Source: Nocardioides cavernaquae (GTDB taxonomy: Bacteria > Actinomycetota > Actinomycetes > Propionibacteriales > Nocardioidaceae). From it: a stretch of DNA of 64,000 bases. The first letter of the stretch is position 1; every line of letters begins with the position of its first letter. Below are positions 1 through 8,124 of this stretch, piece by piece. Location of the stretch: the NCBI RefSeq assembly GCF_003600895.1, contig NZ_QYRP01000002.1:2356001-2420000 (forward strand), in the 5' to 3' direction. The position numbers were made by a program, and so were the translations under genes. The notes beneath the pieces are model-generated. The model did no database searches. It was not told the origin of the DNA and was given only the letters and a program-made list of their open reading frames with translations.

Positions 1-300
1 GGCTCGAGCGGCGCTGGTGTGACCACCGGCTCCGGCAGTCAGTCGGGCGGAGGGTCCGCCGGTGGGAGCAGTTCGACGACCGGCGCGTTGACCGAGGCCA
101 TCTCCAAGACAACGCAATCCGTCGACAAGGTGCTCGAGCCCGTCACCGGAACGTCGAGCGGCGTCGGCGCGGTGGTCGAGAGCACTGTCAACGGCACGCT
201 CTCGCTCGTCGAGGCAACGGCGTCATGCACGACCAAGGGTTACAACCTTCTGCTCACCCCGGTGCAGTGGAACGCGTGCATGGCCACCTACGGCAACTGA
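1..300 (+). CDS. C-terminal part of a Gly/Ser-rich protein (5' partial)
   Basis: The reading frame is open from base 1 and stops with TGA at 298-300, so the start lies upstream of the window; 99 residues are visible. The first third is low-complexity Gly/Ser/Thr, like a flexible linker or cell-surface stalk. The rest is a Val/Thr-rich amphipathic stretch ending in two isolated cysteines (TASCTT and WNACMATYGN), which could form a disulfide in an exported protein. No known domain is recognised. An ATG-like internal start at 19 would only make a shorter fragment and has no ribosome site. Confidence 0.6.
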   Translation, partial: GSSGAGVTTGSGSQSGGGSAGGSSSTTGALTEAISKTTQSVDKVLEPVTGTSSGVGAVVESTVNGTLSLVEATASCTTKGYNLLLTPVQWNACMATYGN

Positions 301-349
301 TCGAACCGCAGATTCCGCGCCCGTCCCCAGGTCGGGCACGGCTCAAACG

Positions 350-420
350 GCGGGTGGTCTCGGCACCACAGAGGGCTCGCTCAGCCAGTGCTCGACGCGC
401 CGGCAGCCGAGACCGCCCGC
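350..420. repeat. 15-bp inverted repeat with 41-nt loop in the 301-508 intergenic region
   Basis: Positions 350-364 and 406-420 are reverse complements except for one G-T pair (355/415). The gap 301-508 holds no gene that I can support; this repeat is its only clear structure. It could end transcription of the upstream partial gene or act as a long stem in the leader of the next gene. There is no T tract. Confidence 0.5.
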
Positions 421-508
421 TTCCCCGTTGCTCCGCTCCACCAACAGACACGCAGCGACCTTGCTCGCAGAACAGGACTCGACTCATGACCAGTGCAGTG
501 GTTACCCC

Positions 509-961
509 ATGACTGCCGTGGCAGCCGACCTCGTCGGCCCGCATCGCCGCCCCGGGCTGCGCAGCGTGCCGTCTCAGCGCCGACGCACCCGGAAGTCGGA
601 CGGCTCGCCAGTCGTCGTGCCGGTCCTGTCCGAGAATGCCGTGCGTGCCATTCGCGAAGGTCAATGCCTTCCGGGCACCGGCTGCGCCGGCGCCGACTGG
701 TTGGTCACGGCCCCGCATCAGCAGCCGCGTTCCGCCTCTGTCGATCGGGCTCCGTGGGGGACCTACCACGTCAAGGAGAATGGGGGCGTTCTCACTGCCT
801 GTGGCGAGTACGCCGTCTCCTGGTACGTCTTCTGGGGTCATGAGGTCAATCCCCTCGAGCGGGAGGCCTGCCGTGCATGCATCCGGGCCATGCGGGGCTC
901 CCTGATCGACATCGCCCTCTACCCCCGGGCGAACAGCGGTCCGGAGGACTGCGATGGCTGA
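509..961 (+). CDS. Small five-cysteine protein, copy 1 (unknown function)
   Basis: A 150-residue protein of unknown function. It is clearly homologous to the protein at 41132-41584, which also has 150 residues; that equal length is why I chose ATG 509 over the upstream in-frame start at 428. The shared core contains VPSQR, WLVTAPHQ, RAPWGT, KENGG and LTACGEYAV blocks. Five cysteines are conserved between copies (53, 59, 98, 121, 124 here), in a CX5C...C...CX2C layout that suggests metal binding or disulfides. There is no signal peptide or membrane segment. The stop overlaps the start of the next gene by 8 bp, so the two are translationally coupled. Confidence 0.7.
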   Translation: MTAVAADLVGPHRRPGLRSVPSQRRRTRKSDGSPVVVPVLSENAVRAIREGQCLPGTGCAGADWLVTAPHQQPRSASVDRAPWGTYHVKENGGVLTACGEYAVSWYVFWGHEVNPLEREACRACIRAMRGSLIDIALYPRANSGPEDCDG

Positions 962-1403
962 CCTGCGATCCTTGCGACGCTTCCACCTGACGCTCCGGAT
1001 GCTCTGGTGGGGGTTGCTGGTTGTCCCGCTGCTCGGTGGGGGATTCGTGGGAGCTCGGCTCGGATTCCCCATGGGCGTCCGGACTGCCACCGTGCTGTTC
1101 CTCGGCGGGGCCGTCGTCCTGGTCCTGGTCCACGTGTCGCATCTCGCCCGCCGACCCGGATGCCCGCGCTGCCTCCAGACGATCGACTGGCTCGCACTCG
1201 CGCGAGAGGCGCACAACGCAGGCATGGAGCCCGAGGCCTACGTGGCCCTTGTGCGGCCTCGAGGAAGGATCGACGCCGCACTCTCGCTCGAGCCTTGGGA
1301 AGCCACGCATGCATGCACCAGCAGGCTCAGCTGCCACCCCCGCGCTGCAGCGGGGGTTCGGGCCGCGAACGATGCGCGCAGGCCCATCTCGGGAGATCTC
1401 TGA
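954..1403 (+). CDS. Small membrane protein with CxxC motif, coupled to the cysteine-rich protein
   Basis: This 149-residue protein of unknown function starts with ATG inside the end of the previous gene (8-bp overlap). Two hydrophobic helices near residues 15-35 and 43-65 are followed by a basic segment and a CPRC motif (about residues 74-77), then a polar C-terminal half. It looks like an inner membrane protein with a cytosolic tail. The second cysteine-rich copy at 41 kb has no such partner. Codon use is normal for the region; the C-terminal 40 residues are of low information, so the true end of the domain is uncertain. Confidence 0.55.
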   Translation: MADLRSLRRFHLTLRMLWWGLLVVPLLGGGFVGARLGFPMGVRTATVLFLGGAVVLVLVHVSHLARRPGCPRCLQTIDWLALAREAHNAGMEPEAYVALVRPRGRIDAALSLEPWEATHACTSRLSCHPRAAAGVRAANDARRPISGDL

Positions 1404-1517
1404 CCGCGGGCCATTGGGATTCGAGTGCGGGGGACATCGTGAGTCTGACGGACTGCTATCCGTTCGGATACCGAGACCTGTGGTTCATCGAGCAGAGTCC
1501 GCGCGCTGCCCAGCTCG

Positions 1518-2081
1518 TCACTCCGTGTCGCGCGACGGGGTGTCGATGTCGTGGCCCGTCGCCAGATCGCCACATTCGACGAGCGTCACCAGGTGCGTCC
1601 TGAGGTAGTCGCGCGCTCCGCTGTCTCCACGGGTCCGCGCGAGGAGTGGAGCCCAGTGCGCACGGCCGAGCAGGACCGGGTGCCCCGGCGTTCCGTCGTA
1701 CCCCGCACGCGCCAGTACCGCGCTGTCGTCGCCGAGGTCCACGAGACGACGGATGACGTCCGGCGTCACGTCCGGCAGGTCGACGAGGTGGACGAGGACG
1801 GCCGTGGCCGAGGTCGGCTCCAGTGCCTCGAGCCCGGCGCGGAGCGACGCGGACATGCCCAGGTGCCAGTCGCGTGCGTGGACGATCAACGCCCCTTGCG
1901 GGACGAGGGCTCTGGCCAGCTCCGCCTGGGCGCCCACGACGACCGTCACGGACTGGCACCCTCCCTGCCGGAGCCGCTCGACCGAGGTGGTGACCCACGC
2001 GGCACCGTCTTGATCGCGCACCAGCGCCTTGGGCATCCCCATGCGGCTGCCCGACCCTGCGGCCAGCAACAGTGCGTGCAT
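1518..2081 (-). CDS. MobA-like nucleotidyltransferase
   Basis: This 187-residue protein belongs to the MobA/IspD-type NTP-transferase fold (MocA/CoxC-like branch). The N-terminus carries the nucleotide-binding signature LLAAGSGSRMGMPKAL (residues 4-19), and LVDLPDVTPD near residue 115 supplies the metal-binding Asp typical of the fold. Members transfer CMP or GMP to molybdopterin or act on other small substrates; no molybdoenzyme gene is visible here, so the substrate is unknown. I start it at ATG 2081 because the signature begins there and a GAGGACG ribosome site precedes it; the longer frame to 2183 adds only a basic unstructured leader. It is divergent from the amidase. Confidence 0.85.
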   Translation of the reverse strand: MHALLLAAGSGSRMGMPKALVRDQDGAAWVTTSVERLRQGGCQSVTVVVGAQAELARALVPQGALIVHARDWHLGMSASLRAGLEALEPTSATAVLVHLVDLPDVTPDVIRRLVDLGDDSAVLARAGYDGTPGHPVLLGRAHWAPLLARTRGDSGARDYLRTHLVTLVECGDLATGHDIDTPSRDTE

Positions 2082-2222
2082 CGTCGTCCTCGGCGTCCTT
2101 CGTCTGGTGCTCGATCGTGTCATGGCCCAGGCCGATGCAGTTCCTGAGGGAACGGGATCGGGCGGACCTATGCTGAAGCGCATGGGTGCTGATGACTCGT
2201 GGGTGACGGTCGGAGTCTCGCT

Positions 2223-3584
2223 GTGAGGACCTCGCCATCACCAACAGCAGTCGAGATCGCCGCAGCGACGCGAGCAGGCACGGGCACCGCACGCGGCGCG
2301 GTCGAAGCCGCCCTCGCGCGCATCGCCGCCACCCAGGCAACGACGAATGCCTGGCAGGTGCTCCGACCGGACGCCGCGCTGGCCGAGGCCGACGCAGTCG
2401 ACGCACACCCTGATCGCAGCTCGTTGCCACTTGCTGGGGTGCCGATCGCCATCAAGGACAACATCCCGGTCGCGGGCGAGCCGATGCGCGACGGTGCACA
2501 GGCGTCCGACCCCGCACCACAGCAGGCCGACCACGAGGTCGTACGCCGCCTGCGCGCTGCCGGCGCAGTCGTGGTCGGCCTCACCCGGGTGCCCGAGCTC
2601 TGCATCTGGGGAGCCACGGACTCGGCGTTCGGGGTGACCCACAACCCCTGGTCGCCGGACCGGACGCCGGGTGGGTCCTCCGGCGGATCTGCTGCCGCCG
2701 TCGCCGTGGGTGATGTGCCGATTGCCCACGGCAACGACGGCATGGGGTCGATCCGGATCCCGGCTGCCTGTTGCGGACTGGTGGGGCTCAAGCCGGGAAC
2801 CGGCGTGGTCCCGGCTGACCTCGGCGCGAACGACTGGCACGGGATGGCCGAGAACGGTCCGCTCGCCACCACCGTCGGGGATGCGGCGCTGATGCTGTCG
2901 GTGCTCGCCGGGGACCCGTCGTACGCCGAGGTCGTCGAGCCCGGACGGCTCCGGATCGCTGTCTCGACCGCACCGCCGGCCACGGGCATCCCGGTGGCTC
3001 GTGCGTGGTCGGGCGCGACCACACGCACGGCGCAGCTGCTCCGGGAGGCCCACGACGTCCGCGAAGCGACGCCGCGTTACCCCGCGACGCTGATCCCGGT
3101 GACCGCACTGGCACTGTGGACCACGGGAGCCCTGGCCGACGCCGAGATGCTGGACGATCCGTCCGCTCTGGAGCCGCGCAACCGTCGCCACGTCGCGATC
3201 GGTCGGGCGATGGCGCGGCTCGGACACCCGAAGCAGGCTCCACGGGAGCACTGGCGGGCCCGGGCGGAGGAGTTCTTCGCCGACGTCGACGTGCTGATCA
3301 CGCCGACCCTGGCGCAGCCGCCGATCGCCGCCAAGCAGTGGTCTGCCGGCGGTTGGCTGCCGACGATGCTCGCCAACGCCCGCTACGCGCCGTTCGCGGC
3401 GCCGTGGAACGTGATCGGCTGGCCGGCCGTGTCCGTGCCGGCAGGTTTCGATCAGTCCGGGCTCCCGGTTGCGGTTCAGCTCGTCGGCCGGCCGGGGAGC
3501 GAGCGCCTCCTCCTCGGGATCGCGGCCCAGATCGAACGGATGCAGCCGTGGACCCGCACGGCTCCGCTGACTGTTCCCGGATGA
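2223..3584 (+). CDS. Amidase signature family hydrolase
   Basis: A 453-residue cytosolic amidase. The Ser-cisSer-Lys catalytic set is visible: Lys in GVPIAIKDNIP, the Gly/Ser-rich TPGGSSGGSAAAVA signature, and the nucleophile region GNDGMGSIRIPAACCGLVGLKP. This family hydrolyses carboxamides or related C-N bonds; the precise substrate cannot be read from sequence. GTG 2223 has GGAG seven bases upstream (2212-2215); GTG 2199, eight codons earlier, has none. Length matches the family. It stands alone, divergent from the MobA-like gene and convergent with the lipid operon that ends at 3631. Confidence 0.88.
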   Translation: MRTSPSPTAVEIAAATRAGTGTARGAVEAALARIAATQATTNAWQVLRPDAALAEADAVDAHPDRSSLPLAGVPIAIKDNIPVAGEPMRDGAQASDPAPQQADHEVVRRLRAAGAVVVGLTRVPELCIWGATDSAFGVTHNPWSPDRTPGGSSGGSAAAVAVGDVPIAHGNDGMGSIRIPAACCGLVGLKPGTGVVPADLGANDWHGMAENGPLATTVGDAALMLSVLAGDPSYAEVVEPGRLRIAVSTAPPATGIPVARAWSGATTRTAQLLREAHDVREATPRYPATLIPVTALALWTTGALADAEMLDDPSALEPRNRRHVAIGRAMARLGHPKQAPREHWRARAEEFFADVDVLITPTLAQPPIAAKQWSAGGWLPTMLANARYAPFAAPWNVIGWPAVSVPAGFDQSGLPVAVQLVGRPGSERLLLGIAAQIERMQPWTRTAPLTVPG

Positions 3585-3630
3585 GCCGACCGAGATTCAA
3601 CGCCCTGCTGTCGCCGCCGGGGCGGGTCGC

Positions 3631-4395
3631 TCACAGCACGCGCGGGATCACCCAACGCGTGCGTGCCTTGTAGGCAGCCCACTCGGGGTAGCGGCTCATG
3701 CTCGCTTCCTTGGCCAGCATGTTCGCTGTGAACAGACCACCCCACACCCACGCCAGCACGACGAACGGCAACCAGTGCCAGACCATCAGCGCGAACCCGA
3801 GGTAGATCATCATCTCGCCGGTGTAGTTCGGGTGCCGCACGAAGCGGAACATCCCGTCGGTGATGAGCCCGCCCTGGATCCGCAGGGTGAAGAACTTCTG
3901 AGCGTCGGCCGCGATCATCACGACTGAGCCGAGCGTGACGAGGGTGATGCACAACGCGAACCATGGCTTGTCGTCGATCGGGTAGTCGCCCCCACGGCCG
4001 GAGATCAGCAACCAGCCGAACAGCCAGTACCAACCCAGGACGCCGAGGATCGCGTTCACGGCACCGGGCAGGGTCAGCCGATGCTGCCACCCGGGATCCG
4101 GGAAGGCCTTGTCCTTGAGGTACCAGACCAGGCCGTACGAGCCGTGCAGGGCGAGATAGATCCAGGCCGCCATGCTGGTGGCAGCGGCCGTGTGATCGTC
4201 GTACAGCCACATGAGTGCGCCCAGATAGGCGAACATCAGGCACTTCTGGAAGTTGATGACGGTCGAGAAGCGGATGAGGCGTGGTCCGCCGGGCATGTCG
4301 TTGACCAGGCGCTGCTGCAGTCCGCGCACGACCCGTGAGTATCGCGGCACGGGTCGGGCCTCTCGCCGGGCAGATGGTTCAGGCGTCGTGGTCAA
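3631..4395 (-). CDS. ICMT/DUF1295-like integral membrane protein
   Basis: This 254-residue protein has about six hydrophobic helices. The C-terminal part carries the ICMT/PEMT/steroid-reductase-like signature FRFVRHPNYTGEM, which in isoprenylcysteine methyltransferases and phospholipid methyltransferases binds the cofactor. Family members methylate lipids or reduce steroid double bonds, so a lipid-modifying role in the membrane is likely but the reaction is not determined. Its start overlaps the end of the wax ester synthase gene by 17 bp, which places it last in the minus-strand operon from about 11.5 kb. No clear terminator hairpin follows before the convergent amidase stop. Confidence 0.75.
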   Translation of the reverse strand: MTTTPEPSARREARPVPRYSRVVRGLQQRLVNDMPGGPRLIRFSTVINFQKCLMFAYLGALMWLYDDHTAAATSMAAWIYLALHGSYGLVWYLKDKAFPDPGWQHRLTLPGAVNAILGVLGWYWLFGWLLISGRGGDYPIDDKPWFALCITLVTLGSVVMIAADAQKFFTLRIQGGLITDGMFRFVRHPNYTGEMMIYLGFALMVWHWLPFVVLAWVWGGLFTANMLAKEASMSRYPEWAAYKARTRWVIPRVL

Positions 4396-5764
4396 GGCGG
4401 ACCTCCTTCGTCTCGAGGGCGGTCTCCAGCTCGGTCAGTGCCTCGCCGGTGTAGACAGCGAGCCGCTGGAGGTGGGGCACGGTGTCCGGGCAGCCGACGA
4501 AGCCGACGCTGAAGGTGCCCGAGATGGTGCACGAGGCAACGAACAACGTCGCCCCGTGGTAGATGCAGGCGAGCGGATAGATCCCCTCCAGCTGGGCGCC
4601 CGCGAGGTAGAAGGGCTCGGCGGGTCCGGGGATGCAGGACACCGTGACGTTGTACGGCGGCGGACGGCGGCCGGCGAGACCGGTCAGCTGGTTGACGACG
4701 AACGCGCCGCCGATCAGCGTCCCGTAGTGGGCAGCAACCTCCCTGGTCCTGCTCCGGATGTCGTCCTTCGCGATGGTGCTGGACCGGGCCACTGCCCTGA
4801 GGCGCTCGATGGGGTCGGCGATGTCGGTGAACATCTTCACGAGCACGATGCTGAACGCATTGCCGGTGCTGTCGTCACCAGGGGCACGCACGTTGACCGG
4901 GGTGCCTGCGGTCAACGGTTGCGTGGGCAGGTCGCCGTGCTCGGCGAGGTAGCTCCGTAGTCCTCCGGCCACGATGGTCACGAACAGGTCGTTGACGGTG
5001 ACCTCCGCCGCCCTGGCGACCGCCTTGATCCGCGCGAGGTCAAAGGACTGGGTCGCAATGCGGCGCTGCTCGGAGAGCCGACTGTTGATCGCCGTTCCCG
5101 GTGCGGCGTACGGTGCCGCAGTGGCCGGATCGACCGGCCTCCTTGCGTTGCGCTTCATGTCGCGTCGGGCTGCGAGCAGGCCGCTGACCGTGCTGAGCGA
5201 GCTGGCCCGGGCCTTGTGCCCCGAACGGGCACGTCGGGGGCGCGGCCCGATGGTCCACAGGGGACGCAGGGCGGTGTCGTGCGGGTCCGGGGTGACCATC
5301 TGGGTGTAGCGCAGCACGCCACCGACGCCGTCCATCAGGGCGTGGTGCCCCTTGAAGTACAGGGCGAACCGGCCATCGTCCAGGCCGTCGATCAGGTGGC
5401 ACTCCCACAGCGGTCGACGCCAGTCCAGACGCTCGGTGTGCAGGGCCGAGATGAGCTCGCCGAACTCCCGCTCACCGCCGGGCGCCGGCAGGGTGTGCCG
5501 GCGGAAGTGGTGGTCGAGGTCGATCTCGTGGTCGCCCAGTACCCGCCACGATGGCGCCACCCGACGGAGAACCCGGCTATGCAGCATGTAGTTGAACGGC
5601 GCAGCGAACGTCCGCGTGGCGCGGAACTGCTCGGCCAGCGCATCGACGAAGCCGGGGCCCGCACCGGCAGGCGGTGTGAAGGTGCCGAGCGCGGCGATGT
5701 GCTGGGGCATCCTGGCCCCGTCGACGATGAGGAACAGTCGTTCGTTGACACCGAGCTTGGGCAT
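4379..5764 (-). CDS. Wax ester synthase / diacylglycerol acyltransferase (WS/DGAT)
   Basis: A 461-residue acyltransferase, the normal length for the actinobacterial Tgs/WS-DGAT family. The catalytic motif HHALMDG is at residues 140-146. The N-terminal half has condensation-like sequence (ERLDWRRPLWECHLIDGL) and the C-terminal half the conserved NVTVSCIPGP region. These enzymes esterify acyl-CoA to fatty alcohols or diacylglycerol, making storage wax esters or triacylglycerol at the membrane face. One base separates it from the upstream GMC oxidoreductase stop, and it overlaps the next gene, so it is an operon member. Together with the desaturase it implies storage-lipid or wax metabolism. Confidence 0.92.
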   Translation of the reverse strand: MPKLGVNERLFLIVDGARMPQHIAALGTFTPPAGAGPGFVDALAEQFRATRTFAAPFNYMLHSRVLRRVAPSWRVLGDHEIDLDHHFRRHTLPAPGGEREFGELISALHTERLDWRRPLWECHLIDGLDDGRFALYFKGHHALMDGVGGVLRYTQMVTPDPHDTALRPLWTIGPRPRRARSGHKARASSLSTVSGLLAARRDMKRNARRPVDPATAAPYAAPGTAINSRLSEQRRIATQSFDLARIKAVARAAEVTVNDLFVTIVAGGLRSYLAEHGDLPTQPLTAGTPVNVRAPGDDSTGNAFSIVLVKMFTDIADPIERLRAVARSSTIAKDDIRSRTREVAAHYGTLIGGAFVVNQLTGLAGRRPPPYNVTVSCIPGPAEPFYLAGAQLEGIYPLACIYHGATLFVASCTISGTFSVGFVGCPDTVPHLQRLAVYTGEALTELETALETKEVRLDHDA

Positions 5765-5765
5765 C

Positions 5766-7490
5766 TCAACTCACCTCGACGATCGGTAGCCGCAGAGCGC
5801 CGGGGGCGGCGTCAGGGACTGCGGGGTTCTTCGGTGCCACCGGCGTGATCCGCTGGTAGGCAGCTCCGAGCTCGGGACGGCTGTCTGCCTCGCCGTTGTT
5901 CGGCCAGAGCGCCATCGCCCGCTCGGACTGCGCAGTGATGGTCAGTGACGGGTTGACGCCGAGGTTGGCCGAGATCGCCGATCCGTCGACGACGTGCAGC
6001 CCGGGGTGGCCATACAGCCGCTGGTAGGGGTCGATGACTCCGGTCTCCGGGGAGTCGCCGATGGCGCAGCCGCCGAGGAAGTGCGCGGTCATCGGGATGT
6101 TGGCGACCTCGCCGAAGCTGCCGCCGGGAAGCCCGCCGATCTTGCGTGCGACGTCGCGGGCCACCTCGTTGCCGACGGGGATCCAGGTCGGGTTGGGTGC
6201 CCCGTGGCCTGGCCCAGAGGTGAGTCGGTAGCCGAGCCGGGTCTTGCGGCCGGACACGGTGATGGAGTTGTCCAGCGTCTGCATGACCAGCAGGATGATC
6301 GTCTTCTCGGACCAGCGGCGCACCGAGATCCATGTGAGGTAGCGGGGATGCCGCGCGATCGCACCGAGCCAGGTGACCCAGCGAGGCCACCGTTTGCCGC
6401 CGTCTGCCAGTGCGGTCTGCAGCAGCCCCATGGCATTGCTGCCCTTTCCGTAGCGGACGGGCTCGACGTGGGTGTGCTCGTCGGGGTGGAACGACGACGT
6501 GATGGCTATGCCTTGTGTGTAGTCAGCCTCCGCGCTCCTGGCGGTTGCGCCGAGGATGGACTCGGAGTTGGTGCGGGTGAGCGTTCCCAGGCGGGCGGAA
6601 ACCTCGGGCAGCACCCCGGTGTCGCGCATGCGGTGCAGCAGCTTCTGGGTGTTGTAGGTGCCCGCCGAGAAGACGACCTGCGCGGCGGTGAAGGTGCGCA
6701 CGTTCTTCTGTCGCCGAGCGGAGCGCCCGGTGCGAACCGTGGTGACCGCATAGCCCCCTTCGGGAAGCGGGCGGACCTCGGTGACCGTGGTCAGCGGGTG
6801 CACGTGAGCGCCATGGTGCTCGGCCAGGTACAGGTAGTTCTTGTCCAGCGTGTTCTTCGCATTGTGCGGGCAGCCGGTCATGCACGAACCGCAGCCGATG
6901 CACGTTCGGCGAGTGGGACCTGCGCCACCGAAGAACGGGTCGTCCACCTCCGTGCCCGGCGCGGTGCCGGGACCGCCGAAGTACACCCCCACGGACGTGG
7001 GATGGAAGGTGTTGCCCACGCCCATGTCGTCGGCGACCGACTTGACGACCTTGTCGGCGGCGGTCATGACCGGGTTGAGGGTCACGCCGAGCATGCGTCT
7101 GGCCTGGTCGTAGTGGGGCGCCAACTCCTTGCGCCAGTCGGTGATGCCTGACCACTGCGGATCCTCGTAGAACGGGGGCAGCGGTTCGTAGAGCGTGTTG
7201 GCGTAGATGAGCGACCCGCCGCCGACTCCCGCGCCGGCGAGGATCATCACATCCTTGAGCAGGTGGATGCGCTGCATGCCGAAGAGGCGGAGCCTCGGCG
7301 CCCACAGGAAGCGGCGTACGTCCCAGGAGGTCTTGGGGAAGTCAGCTGCGTCGAAGCGCCGACCGGCCTCCAGCACGCCGACCCGGTAGCCCTTCTCCGT
7401 CAGCCGGAGCGCGGAGACCGATCCGCCGAAACCGGAGCCGATGATCAGTGCGTCGTAGTCGTGGGGCGCCGCGGGCGTGGCAGTGGACAT
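5766..7490 (-). CDS. GMC-family FAD oxidoreductase (cholesterol-oxidase-like), copy 1
   Basis: This 574-residue flavoprotein has an N-terminal FAD-binding site (LIIGSGFGGSVSALRL, from residue 15), a second GMC signature GAGVGGGSLIYANTL, and a C-terminal HFLGGCAIG / HVVDGSAI part typical of cholesterol oxidase and long-chain alcohol oxidase relatives. A cysteine cluster CIGCGSCMTGCPHNAKN resembles a ferredoxin motif and is shared with the paralogue at 47867-49468. The substrate is probably a hydrophobic alcohol or sterol, but this is not proven. It lies between the ECF sigma factor (24 bp) and the WS/DGAT gene (1 bp), so an alcohol/ester role fits. Confidence 0.85.
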   Translation of the reverse strand: MSTATPAAPHDYDALIIGSGFGGSVSALRLTEKGYRVGVLEAGRRFDAADFPKTSWDVRRFLWAPRLRLFGMQRIHLLKDVMILAGAGVGGGSLIYANTLYEPLPPFYEDPQWSGITDWRKELAPHYDQARRMLGVTLNPVMTAADKVVKSVADDMGVGNTFHPTSVGVYFGGPGTAPGTEVDDPFFGGAGPTRRTCIGCGSCMTGCPHNAKNTLDKNYLYLAEHHGAHVHPLTTVTEVRPLPEGGYAVTTVRTGRSARRQKNVRTFTAAQVVFSAGTYNTQKLLHRMRDTGVLPEVSARLGTLTRTNSESILGATARSAEADYTQGIAITSSFHPDEHTHVEPVRYGKGSNAMGLLQTALADGGKRWPRWVTWLGAIARHPRYLTWISVRRWSEKTIILLVMQTLDNSITVSGRKTRLGYRLTSGPGHGAPNPTWIPVGNEVARDVARKIGGLPGGSFGEVANIPMTAHFLGGCAIGDSPETGVIDPYQRLYGHPGLHVVDGSAISANLGVNPSLTITAQSERAMALWPNNGEADSRPELGAAYQRITPVAPKNPAVPDAAPGALRLPIVEVS

Positions 7491-7514
7491 CGGATTCCTC
7501 AGTTCTCGAGCTGG

Positions 7515-8120
7515 TCAGGTGAAGGCGAGGGCGGCGCGGACCGCCTTGGTGGCTCGAAGCTGGAGGAGCTTCACGGCCCCCTGGCTCCGGCCGAGTGCCT
7601 GCGCGGTCTGGGCGATGGTCTGGCCTTCGAGGAAGCGCAGCCGGAGGCAGGTCTCGTAGTCGATCGCGACCAGGCGCATGGCCTTCTCGACCCGCGCCAG
7701 GCTCGAGCGCGACTCATGCTCGGCGAGTCGTTCGATCAGCACGTCCTCGGGACCTTGCGTCGTGGCTGCTTCACGTTCGACGTCGCGCACCTCGTCGACG
7801 GTCAGCTCCAGCCTCGTGCTCGAGAGCCTGAAGTGGTCGAGCAGGAGGTTGCGCGCGATGGTGGTCAGCCAGGCCTCGAAGTTCCCGTCCGTGAACGACC
7901 CGATCCTGGTGAGGGCGCGGATGAAGGTCTCGCTGACGACGTCCTCGGCCAGTTCCCGGTTTCCGGCCCGGCGCATGACGTACCCGCGGATCATGTCGAC
8001 GTGGCGTTCGTAGAGTGCGCCGAAGGCCTCGACGTCCCCGCTCCGCGCCTTCTCGATCTGACCTGCCACAGTCATGGGCAGCCGGGAGTCGCGGCCCGGT
8101 GGGGCCGTGTTCGATGACAT
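7515..8120 (-). CDS. ECF-type sigma-70 factor
   Basis: A 201-residue RNA polymerase sigma factor with region 2 (AFGALYERHVDMIRGYVMRR ... ELAEDVVSETFIRAL) and region 4 helix-turn-helix (EGQTIAQTAQALGRSQGAVK). Region 3 is missing, as in ECF sigma factors. Four bases separate it from the desaturase-reductase stop, so it is co-transcribed within the lipid operon. No anti-sigma factor gene is adjacent, which is unusual; control may be transcriptional, for example through the PucR regulator at the head of the operon. Its promoter targets are unknown. Confidence 0.9.
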   Translation of the reverse strand: MSSNTAPPGRDSRLPMTVAGQIEKARSGDVEAFGALYERHVDMIRGYVMRRAGNRELAEDVVSETFIRALTRIGSFTDGNFEAWLTTIARNLLLDHFRLSSTRLELTVDEVRDVEREAATTQGPEDVLIERLAEHESRSSLARVEKAMRLVAIDYETCLRLRFLEGQTIAQTAQALGRSQGAVKLLQLRATKAVRAALAFT

Positions 8121-8124
8121 GGCT

